Positions 38,093-46,905 of a stretch of DNA of 64,000 bases are shown piece by piece. Every line of letters begins with the position of its first letter. Position 1 is the stretch's first letter. The stretch comes from Archaeoglobi archaeon (GTDB taxonomy: Archaea; Halobacteriota; Archaeoglobi; Archaeoglobales; Archaeoglobaceae). The translations under genes were made by a program, and so were the position numbers. The notes below the pieces were generated by a model that worked only from the letters and a program-made list of their open reading frames with translations, was not told the origin of the DNA and searched no databases. The stretch lies in assembly GCA_029259415.1 (NCBI GenBank), contig JAPDIW010000044.1:27716-91715 (forward strand), given 5' to 3'.

Positions 38093-38464
38093 AGAGGTTG
38101 TATATATTGGTCAGATTTATAGGTTTCGTAGATCGCTGTGAATCTGTAAATTTTTAAATGCATTCAACAAATTCCAGTGAAGCTGAGGGGACTATTAAAG
38201 AACATCTTTACATGTTGTTCACAGTTCGAACTTGGCTATAAAGGAGTTGTTGAAAATCAGTTAACATCAAATGTTTAACTTTCTAAAAACTTCTGGCTGC
38301 TCCAATAATTTTTCACACTTCAAATATTCCAGTAATTCTATTATTTCATGATTTACTAACCTTTTTGCGTTTCGATATGTGATATGACTTAGGATAAAGT
38401 TTTCCCCTTCATAATCTCGTGACATGCAAGAAGTTCCAGTAGCGCTTGTATATTCTCCAGCATA

Positions 38465-38835
38465 TCATCTTTGTGTCCCGTGACGAGATTGAGATTTTGA
38501 GGATTAGGTCAGAGAATTTCTTTAGGAATGCTGAGACTCCTCGAAGAAGGGGTATACGAACTTGCAGCCTTCAGCCTGCAGCAGGCGGTAGAGTTGTTTT
38601 TGAAGTATAAGCTTTTCTTGCTCCTCGGCGAGTATCCGAGGTTGTTGGTTCGGCAGGTGTAATTATCAGAGCGGCTAAGCCGGGATTTATTTCAAAGGAA
38701 TGGACTGAAAGATTTGGAAAAGCTTGCAAATGTCATGTGGTTGGGTGTTGGTGGTACGAGAAGGCAAGAAGGATTATAGAAAGTTTCTGAGAAATTAATG
38801 AGGGCTGCACTTAAGGATTAGGATACCGTAGAATT
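38465..38835 (+). pseudogene. HEPN-domain gene relic
   Basis: Shifting frames give IRSENFFRNAET / LLEEGVYELAAFSLQQAVELFLKYKLFLLLGEYPRLL, the typical HEPN core. Confidence 0.65.
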
Positions 38836-38870
38836 TATGGGTAAACAAAAAATGTAACACATGGATGTAA

Positions 38871-39262
38871 CAAGCTTCAGAATGCCGAAGGATCCTACGA
38901 AGACGTTAAACTGGAGCGAAGAAACAGGAAGTTCATTGAAGTCAAGGTCAGGGAAGAAAAAAGAAAAAGCGCTGGAAGAGATAGAGGCATGCTTTCCGAT
39001 TTGCCAAAAGCCGGAAAGGGAAAGGCGAAGAACTACGTGAGGTGACAGTAATTAATGCCTCCTCAATCGCAAAGTATCTCTTGAGGGAGGACAATTGAGA
39101 AGAAATTTGACGCGAAGAAGATCCTCAAAGCCCTGAGAAAACTCGATGATGTTGTTGTCTTTGAGCCGTTTGAGAAATACCTCGATGATGGCGTGGGAAT
39201 TAAACGAGAGAATAACTGTTTGCGATCTCTTTATATATCCCAAGCTAAAAAATTCGTTGAGT
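38871..39262 (+). pseudogene. VapB antitoxin and VapC (PIN) toxin relic pair
   Basis: VapB-like fragments MDVTSFRMPKDP..., NWSEE, KFIEVKVREEKRK, ALEEIEAMLSDLPKAGKGKAKNYVR; then VapC-like TVINASSIAKYLLREDN ... FDAKKILKALRKLDDVVVFEPFEKYLDD ... with shifts and an apparent deletion. Confidence 0.6.
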
Positions 39263-39277
39263 AATTTTCAACTGCCT

Positions 39278-39535
39278 TTATAGAACTCTAACAAGCTTCG
39301 GCTTAAATATCTTCACCCACCTCTCGAACTCATCCTTACTCATGAGATGAAACTCAAACGGATGTACGAAAGGCAGCCCGGCTCTCTCTTCGATTTCTGC
39401 TATAACCTCGGCCCTCTTTCTCCCCGTTGCTACGTTTTCTCCGCGAGTCACAATCATTATATCAACATCACTTGAGGGGGTTGCCTCACCTTCAGCAACG
39501 CTACCAAAGAGATATATGTTTGCATCTCCAAGCAC
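39278..39535 (-). CDS. MNT-type nucleotidyltransferase (module 2; N-terminus possibly broken)
   Basis: NIYLFGSVAEGEATPSSDVDIMIVTRGENVATGRKRAEVIAEIEE; upstream in-frame codons ERAEIVRKYREWLPKIANAAKEV lack a clear start. Confidence 0.75.
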   Translation of the reverse strand: MLGDANIYLFGSVAEGEATPSSDVDIMIVTRGENVATGRKRAEVIAEIEERAGLPFVHPFEFHLMSKDEFERWVKIFKPKLVRVL

Positions 39536-39628
39536 CTCTTTTGCAGCGTTAGCGATCTTGGGTAACCACTCTCTGTACTTTCTAACGATCTCAGCTCTTT
39601 CTTTTCATAGCTCTGGCAACAACTGAAA

Positions 39629-39955
39629 TCACCTCTTCAGGAATCTTGATACATAATCCGAGCCTAAGTAGCGAGCTTTTATATACGCATCTTCAAGGAA
39701 AATAAGTGATCTTCTGTCAAAATCAAACTGCTCATCGAGAAGTTTTGATAAAATCGAGAGCAACTGTCTTATCGAATGTGTTCTTGGCACATCTCCACTG
39801 AGTTCCAGAACTGCTGATTTTAGATAGAGTTGAACTGCCTGCTCTGCCATAAAACAAGCGAGGTCGTAATCTTCAGCCTTAAGCCTCTCTGCTGCGGCAT
39901 CCATGAATCCCATGGCTCTCTTTCTCAGTCTCTCCACCTCTTTTCTGTGAGACAT
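39629..39955 (-). CDS. HEPN-domain protein (module 2; C-terminus possibly frameshifted)
   Basis: RAMGFMDAAAERLKAEDYDLACFMAEQAVQLYLKSAVLELSGDVPRTHSIRQLLSIL...AYIKARYLGSDYVSR. Confidence 0.78.
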   Translation of the reverse strand: MSHRKEVERLRKRAMGFMDAAAERLKAEDYDLACFMAEQAVQLYLKSAVLELSGDVPRTHSIRQLLSILSKLLDEQFDFDRRSLIFLEDAYIKARYLGSDYVSRFLKR

Positions 39956-40117
39956 CGTCTAAAGTTCTCATACAAAATTTAAAATGTTTCCATGATTAAA
40001 ACACCCAATACTCAAGCGTAGTAGATCTCCTCAGCTCGTTGTCCGCATTCGGTCGTTCAGATGAGTATTTGCTCATCAACGACGATATTGCTGAGCTTCA
40101 CCCATCACCCCCAAACG

Positions 40118-40447
40118 TCACACAGCCCTGTACTTCTTCACCAGCTTTCTAAAAGTCTCCCACTGCTCCGGTGTGAGAACGTGGAACTCGAAAGGAGAGT
40201 CGAAGAACGGTTTTAGCAGCTTCCCAAACACCTCAAGCTTTTTATCTCTATCCCTAAACCTCTCGGACACCACGACCACATCAATGTCGGAGAGCCCGAT
40301 GGAGTAGTCACCCTCGATAACAGAGCCAACAAGATATATTTTCGCATCTGGGCACTCTTTCTTGGCAATGGCTTTTATCTCCTTCAGGTAGCTGTCCAGA
40401 TTGTCGAAGTACTTTTTTCTGTCCTCGTAAATTCTTTTCAGGTCCAT
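40118..40447 (-). CDS. MNT-type nucleotidyltransferase (module 3)
   Basis: AKIYLVGSVIEGDYSIGLSDIDVVVVSERFRDRDKKLEVFGKL. Confidence 0.88.
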   Translation of the reverse strand: MDLKRIYEDRKKYFDNLDSYLKEIKAIAKKECPDAKIYLVGSVIEGDYSIGLSDIDVVVVSERFRDRDKKLEVFGKLLKPFFDSPFEFHVLTPEQWETFRKLVKKYRAV

Positions 40448-40812
40448 AACAGTTCCCTCAGCTTTCTGTAAAACTTTAAGGCGTCCTCAACCTCCCCCTT
40501 CCTGAACTCCTCCGGGAGGTACCTTGAGGCAATGTATGCAAACTCCAAATTTCTCAAAGTGCCCCAGTTCTCCTCGATTAAGCTTTCAAGTTCCTTGTTG
40601 AGTATAGTCGACAAATCTTTGAGCAACCTCCTCAAGCTGTGGGTCTTCTCAAAATAACCTGCTAAATCGAGGAACTTTGCCTTTATAACAAGCTGGGATG
40701 CCTGCTCGACGTGAAACATCGCCAGATCATAATCCTCCCTCTTCAAATCTTCCAGAGCATCTTTAATGAAACTTTCAGCCCTCCTGAGAAGGATTTCTAC
40801 ATCTTTCTTCAT
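40438..40812 (-). CDS. HEPN-domain protein (module 3)
   Basis: RRAESFIKDALEDLKREDYDLAMFHVEQASQLVIKAKFLDLAGYFEKTHSLRRLLKDL; overlaps the MNT gene by 10 bp. Confidence 0.85.
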   Translation of the reverse strand: MKKDVEILLRRAESFIKDALEDLKREDYDLAMFHVEQASQLVIKAKFLDLAGYFEKTHSLRRLLKDLSTILNKELESLIEENWGTLRNLEFAYIASRYLPEEFRKGEVEDALKFYRKLRELLWT

Positions 40813-40953
40813 TACACAAACAACGCTACGATGGATAAAAACGTTACTCCATTGTTGTTTAACCTTCCTTCATCCAAGAGAGGTGTTTCAAAATTCAAGG
40901 GAATTGCCCCAAGCGAACTAAAAAATTTTTAAAATCCAACTCCAACAGCAGCC

Positions 40954-41493
40954 ATGCTCGATTTAATTCTGAAAACAATATGGCTCCTTCTCCCATGCTA
41001 CACGCCCAACAACTTCGCTGTTCTTGTTGGTGGCGGAACGCCGATAGATTTCGGTAAAACTTTCTTTGATGGGAAAAGGATACTCGGAGACGGTAAAACC
41101 TGGAGGGGGTTTGTGGGAGGTGTTGCGGGAGGTGCTTTTACTGCCAATATTCAGTTTGCTGTTGAAAAGCTTTCAGGCGTTGCCCTCTATTCCTCCCTTC
41201 CTTACAGCGAGTTCTTCACCCTTACGTTTTTGCTTGCCTTTGGAGCGATGTTTGGAGATGTCTGCGGAAGCTTCGTCAAGAGAAGACTTGGCTACGAAAG
41301 GGGTGCAAGGCTTCTGTTCATCGACCAGCTCACGTTTCTAGTCGTTGCCTTGCTTATAGCCTCTCTCTACCCTCCCTTCTGGAAGCTCTTTACGATTGAA
41401 ATCATCGCTCTGGCCATAATCATAACTCCAGCCCTCCACCTCGGAATAAACTATATTGCCTACAGGCTAAATCTTAAGGAGGTGCCTTGGTGA
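40954..41493 (+). CDS. carS: CDP-archaeol synthase
   Basis: NNFAVLVGGGTPIDFGKTFFDGKRILGDGKTWRGFVGGVAGG..., DVCGSFVKRRLGYERGARLLFIDQLTF. Confidence 0.93.
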   Translation: MLDLILKTIWLLLPCYTPNNFAVLVGGGTPIDFGKTFFDGKRILGDGKTWRGFVGGVAGGAFTANIQFAVEKLSGVALYSSLPYSEFFTLTFLLAFGAMFGDVCGSFVKRRLGYERGARLLFIDQLTFLVVALLIASLYPPFWKLFTIEIIALAIIITPALHLGINYIAYRLNLKEVPW

Positions 41494-42023
41494 TGTCAAC
41501 TGATGCTTTGGTTAGAAGAATGATAGAAACCGGAGCGTTGAAGTTCGGTGATTTCGTGCTGTCTTCAGGCAAGAGAAGCAAGGTTTACGTTGACGTGAAG
41601 CTCGCCTCTACTTTCCCCGACATTCTAGAGATGATTGCAGAAAGCATGGCGGCCAGGCTTAGAAATCTGGAATTCGACAGGATAGCGTGCGTTGAGCTCG
41701 GAGGGGTGCCAATTGCAGTCGCGCTCTCGCTGAAGCTGAAGAAGCCACTCGTAATCTTCAGAAAGGAGAAGAAGGACTACGGTGTCAAGGGAGACAGGAT
41801 AGGAGAGATAAAGGAGAGCGAGAAAGTCGTGGTTGTTGAAGATGTCATAACCACTGGCAGCTCCGCTCTCTCAGCAGCAAGGAGGGTGGAGGAGAGCGGA
41901 GGAGTTGTAGCCGGAATCATCGCAGTTGTTGACAGAGAGGAGTCGGGAAAGGAATTTATGAGCATATTGAAGCTCAGCGACTTAATCAAGGCGTATGACT
42001 CCCTCCAGTCCACCGAATCTTAA
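41487..42023 (+). CDS. pyrE: Orotate phosphoribosyltransferase
   Basis: ALKFGDFVLSSGKRSKVYVDVKLASTFPD..., VVVVEDVITTGSSALSAARRV. Confidence 0.93.
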   Translation: MVMSTDALVRRMIETGALKFGDFVLSSGKRSKVYVDVKLASTFPDILEMIAESMAARLRNLEFDRIACVELGGVPIAVALSLKLKKPLVIFRKEKKDYGVKGDRIGEIKESEKVVVVEDVITTGSSALSAARRVEESGGVVAGIIAVVDREESGKEFMSILKLSDLIKAYDSLQSTES

Positions 42024-42917
42024 CTCCTTAAGCTCTTCTCTTTTAAACTCCTGCTCCGGGTAGAAATCGTAGCTCTCGAAGGACTTTACGATGATTTCCG
42101 CCGGGAATCCGATCAATTCTGCCAGAGCTTCCCCGTCCTTCTTCCCCACTCTCGCCCTGTCAAACTCTGTAAGGAAGCTTTCCAGCAAATCTGAGTTTTG
42201 CTCCGCAAAGCTGTTGTTCACTGCAAGGGTGCAGCAGAGGTAATCTCCCAACTGCTCGCTGAACAGCTCCTTCTTTCCCTCAAGCATTGTGAAGTATGGC
42301 TCCCAAATCGCTATCGCCTTTAACTCTCCCAGAGACTTAATCATGCTCTCGGGACTTCTGAAGTACCTTATCTTCCCCTCCCCCTTCAACTCGAAATACT
42401 TTCTAAGATTTCTCTCCATGGCTGAAAATTCAGAGCAACCCCAGTAATCCGACTCTACACCGGAAAAAACTAGCCCTCCACCGTTCATTGCAACCTTTCT
42501 CACAATCGTGATGTTTTTCATGAGTATGCCAAAGAAAGCCTGAGTTATGAAGGGAGAAGCTGCTATGTCTACAATACCGCGTACGAGATCTTTGGTGAGT
42601 TCAATGCTGCTCCCGTAAACCCTTACGTGGGCATTCAGCTTTTTTGATGCCCTCACAACTCTAGGATACTCACTTGCCCTTAAAATTCCCACCCTTGCTA
42701 CACCTTCTACAGGTTCAGGATAGTATTTGACGAGCCAAACCCTGTAGGACTTTCCCGAAACCTTCTTTCTTACAATTTCTTTCTCCTCCTCAAGTATCGA
42801 AAGAGTTTCAGAGACTGTTGACTTGGACAAACCTGTAAGAGCGGGAATTTCGCTCTGCAAAACTCCTTCCTCCCCGGCCCCTTCCAGAACCTGCTTTATC
42901 TTTTCACTCGCATGCAT
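41982..42917 (-). CDS. HTH (MarR-like) domain fused to a periplasmic-binding-protein-like (NMT1/SsuA-type) domain; probable one-component regulator
   Basis: IKQVLEGAGEEGVLQSEIPALTGLSKSTVSETLSILEEEKEIVRKKVSGK then ARVGILRASEYPRVVRASKKLNAHVRVYGSSIELTKDLVRGIVDIAASPFITQAF... Confidence 0.7.
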   Translation of the reverse strand: MHASEKIKQVLEGAGEEGVLQSEIPALTGLSKSTVSETLSILEEEKEIVRKKVSGKSYRVWLVKYYPEPVEGVARVGILRASEYPRVVRASKKLNAHVRVYGSSIELTKDLVRGIVDIAASPFITQAFFGILMKNITIVRKVAMNGGGLVFSGVESDYWGCSEFSAMERNLRKYFELKGEGKIRYFRSPESMIKSLGELKAIAIWEPYFTMLEGKKELFSEQLGDYLCCTLAVNNSFAEQNSDLLESFLTEFDRARVGKKDGEALAELIGFPAEIIVKSFESYDFYPEQEFKREELKELRFGGLEGVIRLD

Positions 42918-43098
42918 TTAAGAGAAGTATGATGGATGACATTTAGAATTATTCCTTTGATAGCCAATTTGAATTTTAATCTGACTTTGATTATACCCTA
43001 TGCGAGTGCCAACAGGACGTAAATTGTTAAGTATTCATCCAGCACAATCGCTAATTTTTTATAAGTTGGTGGCTAGAAAGCATTGAGGGTGTTCTGAA

Positions 43099-43674
43099 AT
43101 GGCTAAGACTGTCGATATTGATGAAAAAGACAGGATGATACTTGAACTTCTCGAAAAAGACCCGGAAATGTCTCAAAGTGAAATAGCGAAGGTTGTTGGA
43201 CTCTCGCAACCTTCTGTAGGAGCTAGGATAAAAAAGCTAAAGGAGCTCGGTGTAATAAGCCATGCATACGGACTCAACATAAAGAAATCCGGGCTCTACG
43301 TTCTAAAAGTCGACGTGAAGTGTAAAAGACCGTCGGAAGTTCTAAATAAGCTCTCAGCCTGTCCGTTTTTCCTCAACGGATTTGTTCTGGCTGGTGAAAA
43401 GAATTTAACAATTCTGCTGGCTGGCGAGGATCTGACGACGCTTGAGGCAATCGTTGATAAGCACATAAGGGCCGAGCCAGACGTTTACGACGTTGATGCT
43501 GGGATAGTCGTGAGGGCTGAAAGAGATGCTGTTATGCCGATTAAAATGTACATCGAAAGGCAGGAAGATGCTCCATGCGGTGACGAAAGTTGCACTAACT
43601 GCGATTACTGGAGAATTGACCTCTGCCTGGGCTGTCCCGTTACAGGCCACTATAAAGGAAAGTTGTGGAAGTAA
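43099..43674 (+). CDS. Lrp/AsnC-family regulator with C-terminal cysteine-rich tail
   Basis: VDIDEKDRMILELLEKDPEMSQSEIAKVVGLSQPSVGARIKKLKELGVISHAYG...; tail APCGDESCTNCDYWRIDLCLGCPVTGHYKGKLWK. Confidence 0.85.
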   Translation: MAKTVDIDEKDRMILELLEKDPEMSQSEIAKVVGLSQPSVGARIKKLKELGVISHAYGLNIKKSGLYVLKVDVKCKRPSEVLNKLSACPFFLNGFVLAGEKNLTILLAGEDLTTLEAIVDKHIRAEPDVYDVDAGIVVRAERDAVMPIKMYIERQEDAPCGDESCTNCDYWRIDLCLGCPVTGHYKGKLWK

Positions 43675-43675
43675 A

Positions 43676-44230
43676 ATGCTGAGCCGAATAAAACCCATCA
43701 CAACGGATCTCGTTTCTCCCCTAGCCTTAAGACTGTCAAAGCTCGGTGTAAAACCCAACCACCTCACTTTTTTGGGACTTGTTTTCGCCCTCGTCTCCTC
43801 CTACCTGATAGTGGAGAGGAATATACTGCTTGCAAGCGTTTTCGTCTTGCTGAGCAGTCTCTGCGATTTGCTGGACGGGGCGCTGGCGAGAAATGCCGGA
43901 ATGACCTCGAATTTTGGAGCGTTTCTGGACTCAGTGACAGACAGGTATGTTGACGTCATCCTATTCATATCTCTCGGAATTTACGGAATAGACTGGGTTG
44001 TCATAGCGTTGGCGATGAGCGGAGCGTTGCTTGTCAGCTACACTAGGGCGAGGGCGGAGAACATCATCGAAAAATGTGATGTGGGAGTTGCTGAAAGAAG
44101 TGAGAGGCTTCTGATTCTGCTTTTGGGTATGCTTTCAGGCTACATCTATGAGGCCGTTTTGCTGATAGCCGTTCTGAGCCACATAACCGCTCTGCACAGA
44201 GTGGTTTACACCTACCTCAAAATGAGATAA
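43676..44230 (+). CDS. CDP-alcohol phosphatidyltransferase (archaetidylinositol phosphate synthase-like)
   Basis: LCDLLDGALARNAGMTSNFGAFLDSVTDRYVD matches DG(x)2AR(x)8G(x)3D(x)3D. Start refined from 43526. Confidence 0.88.
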   Translation: MLSRIKPITTDLVSPLALRLSKLGVKPNHLTFLGLVFALVSSYLIVERNILLASVFVLLSSLCDLLDGALARNAGMTSNFGAFLDSVTDRYVDVILFISLGIYGIDWVVIALAMSGALLVSYTRARAENIIEKCDVGVAERSERLLILLLGMLSGYIYEAVLLIAVLSHITALHRVVYTYLKMR

Positions 44231-44800
44231 TCAAATCGGAATCAGCAGCCTAACATACCCGATATAGGGTATCCTGAACTTGGCCACCCCGATAATCCAC
44301 TCTTCCTTTACAGGCTGAATTTTCTCGCCAATAGGCGAGAATGCTGCGGGAACAGCCTGGTCGGGAAGCTGGTTCGTCCTTACATTGTCTCCCTGGGTTA
44401 TGTAGCCATCACTCTCCGCTATCTGGTTCGTCAGAACGAGCTTTCCGTTAACAATGACTGGAATGTAGTCACCTTTGTGAACATACGCAATGGCTCTGTG
44501 TATTATGGGTTTTCCATAACCATTAGGCTTGTAAACGATAACATCACCATAATTCCCGAAGCTCATGTAACCCTTCTGAACTCCCTCCTCCCAAGTGACA
44601 ATCCCTCCTGTACGGGATGGGCTGAGGAGGAATACAACATCCCCTGGATACAGATGAGGCTCCATGCTGCCAGACTCTACTGCAACCATAAATGGCCATG
44701 TGCCAGTTATTGCAATACCCCCACCCACCACAACCGCAACGATAATTAACGTTGAGACCACATCTTTCAGAAACTGGTATGTCTTGGATTCGGTGTCCAT
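44231..44800 (-). CDS. Signal peptidase I (archaeal Sec11-like)
   Basis: WPFMVAVESGSMEPHLYPGDVVFLL and KPIIHRAIAYV; N-terminal TM. Confidence 0.9.
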   Translation of the reverse strand: MDTESKTYQFLKDVVSTLIIVAVVVGGGIAITGTWPFMVAVESGSMEPHLYPGDVVFLLSPSRTGGIVTWEEGVQKGYMSFGNYGDVIVYKPNGYGKPIIHRAIAYVHKGDYIPVIVNGKLVLTNQIAESDGYITQGDNVRTNQLPDQAVPAAFSPIGEKIQPVKEEWIIGVAKFRIPYIGYVRLLIPI

Positions 44801-44819
44801 GCTTTAAGGAGGAGAGGGG

Positions 44820-46292
44820 ATGGTAATTAAAAATATCGATGCTGCAACAGTGGCGAAAAAGTTCTTGGTCAGGGGATACAACATAGACCCGAAAGCTGCT
44901 GAGCTTCTTTGCAAATCGGGTCTTTTTAGTGATGATATTGTGGACAAAATCTGTTGTGTAGCCAATGGCGGATTCATAATAGAAAAGAGTGTTGTTGAAG
45001 AGTTTTTGCGAAATTTGGCAAACTCAAAGCCAAAGCCAGAACCAAAACCTAAGCTGGAGGTTGAGAAAAAAATTAACGAAGTGAAAACCTCAAGCAGCCC
45101 TCTGAAAGTCATAAAAGATATCACAGGAAAGTCTTCCTGCCAGGGCAGTGTGGAAGACTTTCTCATGTACTTCAACTCCAGGCTTGAAAAGCTTACAAAA
45201 ATAATAAGGAGCAGGGTGAACACCACACCGATTGCCTACGCGGGGAAGGTTAAGGGAAACGTGAGCGTTGCCGGGCTTGTGAATGAAGTTTATGAGAGGG
45301 GTGACAGGTGCTACATTCGTCTTGAAGACAATACTGGAATGATAACGTGTGTTGCGACTGGCAAAAACGCTGAAATTGCCAGAGAGCTTCTTGGTGATGA
45401 GGTTATTGGTGTAACGGGAGTCATTAAAGGCTCCTCACTTTACGCAAACAGAATAATTTTCCCCGACGTCCCGATTAACGGGAATGGCGAGAAAAAGAAG
45501 GACTTTTATATGGTGTTTTTATCCGACACACACTTCGGAAGCAAAGAGTTCCTCGAAAGAGAATGGAAGATGTTTATCAACTGGCTGAATGGGGAGGTTG
45601 GGGGGAAGAAGAGTCAGGAGTTAGCTGAAAAAATTAGGTACATCATAATAGCGGGAGATATTGTTGACGGCATAGGCGTGTATCCGGGGCAGGAGGAGGA
45701 TCTGGCAATAAAGGACATATACGGCCAGTACGAGTTTGCAGCTTCCCATCTGGAAGAGATTCCAAAGCACATAAAGGTGATAGTCTCCCCCGGAAACCAC
45801 GATGCTGTTAGGCAGGCCGAACCCCAGCCCGCTTTTGATGGGGAAATAAGAAATCTTTTCCCGAAGAATGTTGAGCATGTGGGAAATCCAGCTTATGTTG
45901 ACATAGAAGGCGTGAAGGTGCTGATTTACCACGGAAGAAGCATAGACGACATAATCTCCAAGATCCCAAGGCTGAGCTACGATGAACCACAGAAGGTGAT
46001 GGAGGAAATCCTGAAAAGGAGACATCTCAGCCCGATTTACGGTGGAAGAACTCCATTAGCCCCTGAAAAGGAGGACTACCTCGTAATTGAAGATGTCCCC
46101 GACGTGTTCCACTGTGGACACATCCACACTTACGGGACCGGATTCTACAGGGGTGTTTTCATGGTGAACTCCTCAACCTGGCAGGCTCAGACTGACTTCC
46201 AGAAAAAGGTCAACCTCAATCCCATGCCAGGAAACGTGGCAGTTTACAGGCCAGGTGGGGAAGTTGTTAGGTTGAGGTTCTACGGTGAGTGA
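44820..46292 (+). CDS. polB: DNA polymerase II (PolD) small subunit DP1
   Basis: OB fold and phosphoesterase (FYMVFLSDTHFGSKEFLEREWKMFINWLNG..., YIIIAGDIVDGIGVYPGQEEDL, VSPGNHDAVRQAEPQPAF). Confidence 0.95.
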   Translation: MVIKNIDAATVAKKFLVRGYNIDPKAAELLCKSGLFSDDIVDKICCVANGGFIIEKSVVEEFLRNLANSKPKPEPKPKLEVEKKINEVKTSSSPLKVIKDITGKSSCQGSVEDFLMYFNSRLEKLTKIIRSRVNTTPIAYAGKVKGNVSVAGLVNEVYERGDRCYIRLEDNTGMITCVATGKNAEIARELLGDEVIGVTGVIKGSSLYANRIIFPDVPINGNGEKKKDFYMVFLSDTHFGSKEFLEREWKMFINWLNGEVGGKKSQELAEKIRYIIIAGDIVDGIGVYPGQEEDLAIKDIYGQYEFAASHLEEIPKHIKVIVSPGNHDAVRQAEPQPAFDGEIRNLFPKNVEHVGNPAYVDIEGVKVLIYHGRSIDDIISKIPRLSYDEPQKVMEEILKRRHLSPIYGGRTPLAPEKEDYLVIEDVPDVFHCGHIHTYGTGFYRGVFMVNSSTWQAQTDFQKKVNLNPMPGNVAVYRPGGEVVRLRFYGE

Positions 46293-46905
46293 AATGTACC
46301 TCGTGCTGAGCTGGAGATACGTGGAGAGCCTTTGCAGAAAGATTGCGCTTGAAATTATCGAGGACTGCTTCACTCCGGATAAAATAGTTGCTCTGGTGAA
46401 GGGAGGAGTCTTTGTAGGAAGCCTTCTGAGCGATCATCTTGGTGTTTCAAAAATTGCGTGTCTCGATGTCAGAGAAGCCGGAGTTAAGGTTGAAGGAAAC
46501 AGGCTACTTGTAGTGGACGATTTTATCAACACCGGAAACACGATGAAGAGAGCCTTAAATCTCGTGGAAGGGGAAGAAGTGAGGACAGCATCGCTGCTGA
46601 TGCTGGAAAAGTCCGAATTCATCCCCGACTACCTTGGAGACTACTTAACTGACCACTACTGGGTAATCTTCCCGTGGAACGTTATTGAAGACCTTTCGGA
46701 GTTTATACGCGATATACTGCGCGAAGAGGGTGAGATGAGCCAGTCAAAGCTGAGAAGGGTTGTTTCCGAGAGAGGTTTGAACATACACATGCTAGAGGCT
46801 GTTTTTCCCGGCAAGTTTGAAGAGGTGCTCGAGTTACTGGAGCTGAAAGGCGCTATAAAGAAGAAACTTGAGGGGGAAAGGGTTTACTGGAGGCTGGTTG
46901 AATGA
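46285..46905 (+). CDS. Phosphoribosyltransferase-domain protein with C-terminal HTH-like region
   Basis: YVESLCRKIALEIIEDCFTPDKIVALVKGGVFVGSLLSDHLG..., LLVVDDFINTGNTMKRAL; overlaps the DP1 stop. Confidence 0.82.
   Translation: MSEMYLVLSWRYVESLCRKIALEIIEDCFTPDKIVALVKGGVFVGSLLSDHLGVSKIACLDVREAGVKVEGNRLLVVDDFINTGNTMKRALNLVEGEEVRTASLLMLEKSEFIPDYLGDYLTDHYWVIFPWNVIEDLSEFIRDILREEGEMSQSKLRRVVSERGLNIHMLEAVFPGKFEEVLELLELKGAIKKKLEGERVYWRLVE

Noticed and set aside
45020-45075. KPKPEPKPKLEVEKK-coding repeat-like DNA in DP1
   Set aside because: Low-complexity linker between the N-terminal domain and the OB fold, common in DP1 proteins; not a separate repeat element.
45621-46025. 134-aa - strand ORF inside DP1
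   Set aside because: Antisense to the conserved phosphoesterase domain; no independent evidence.
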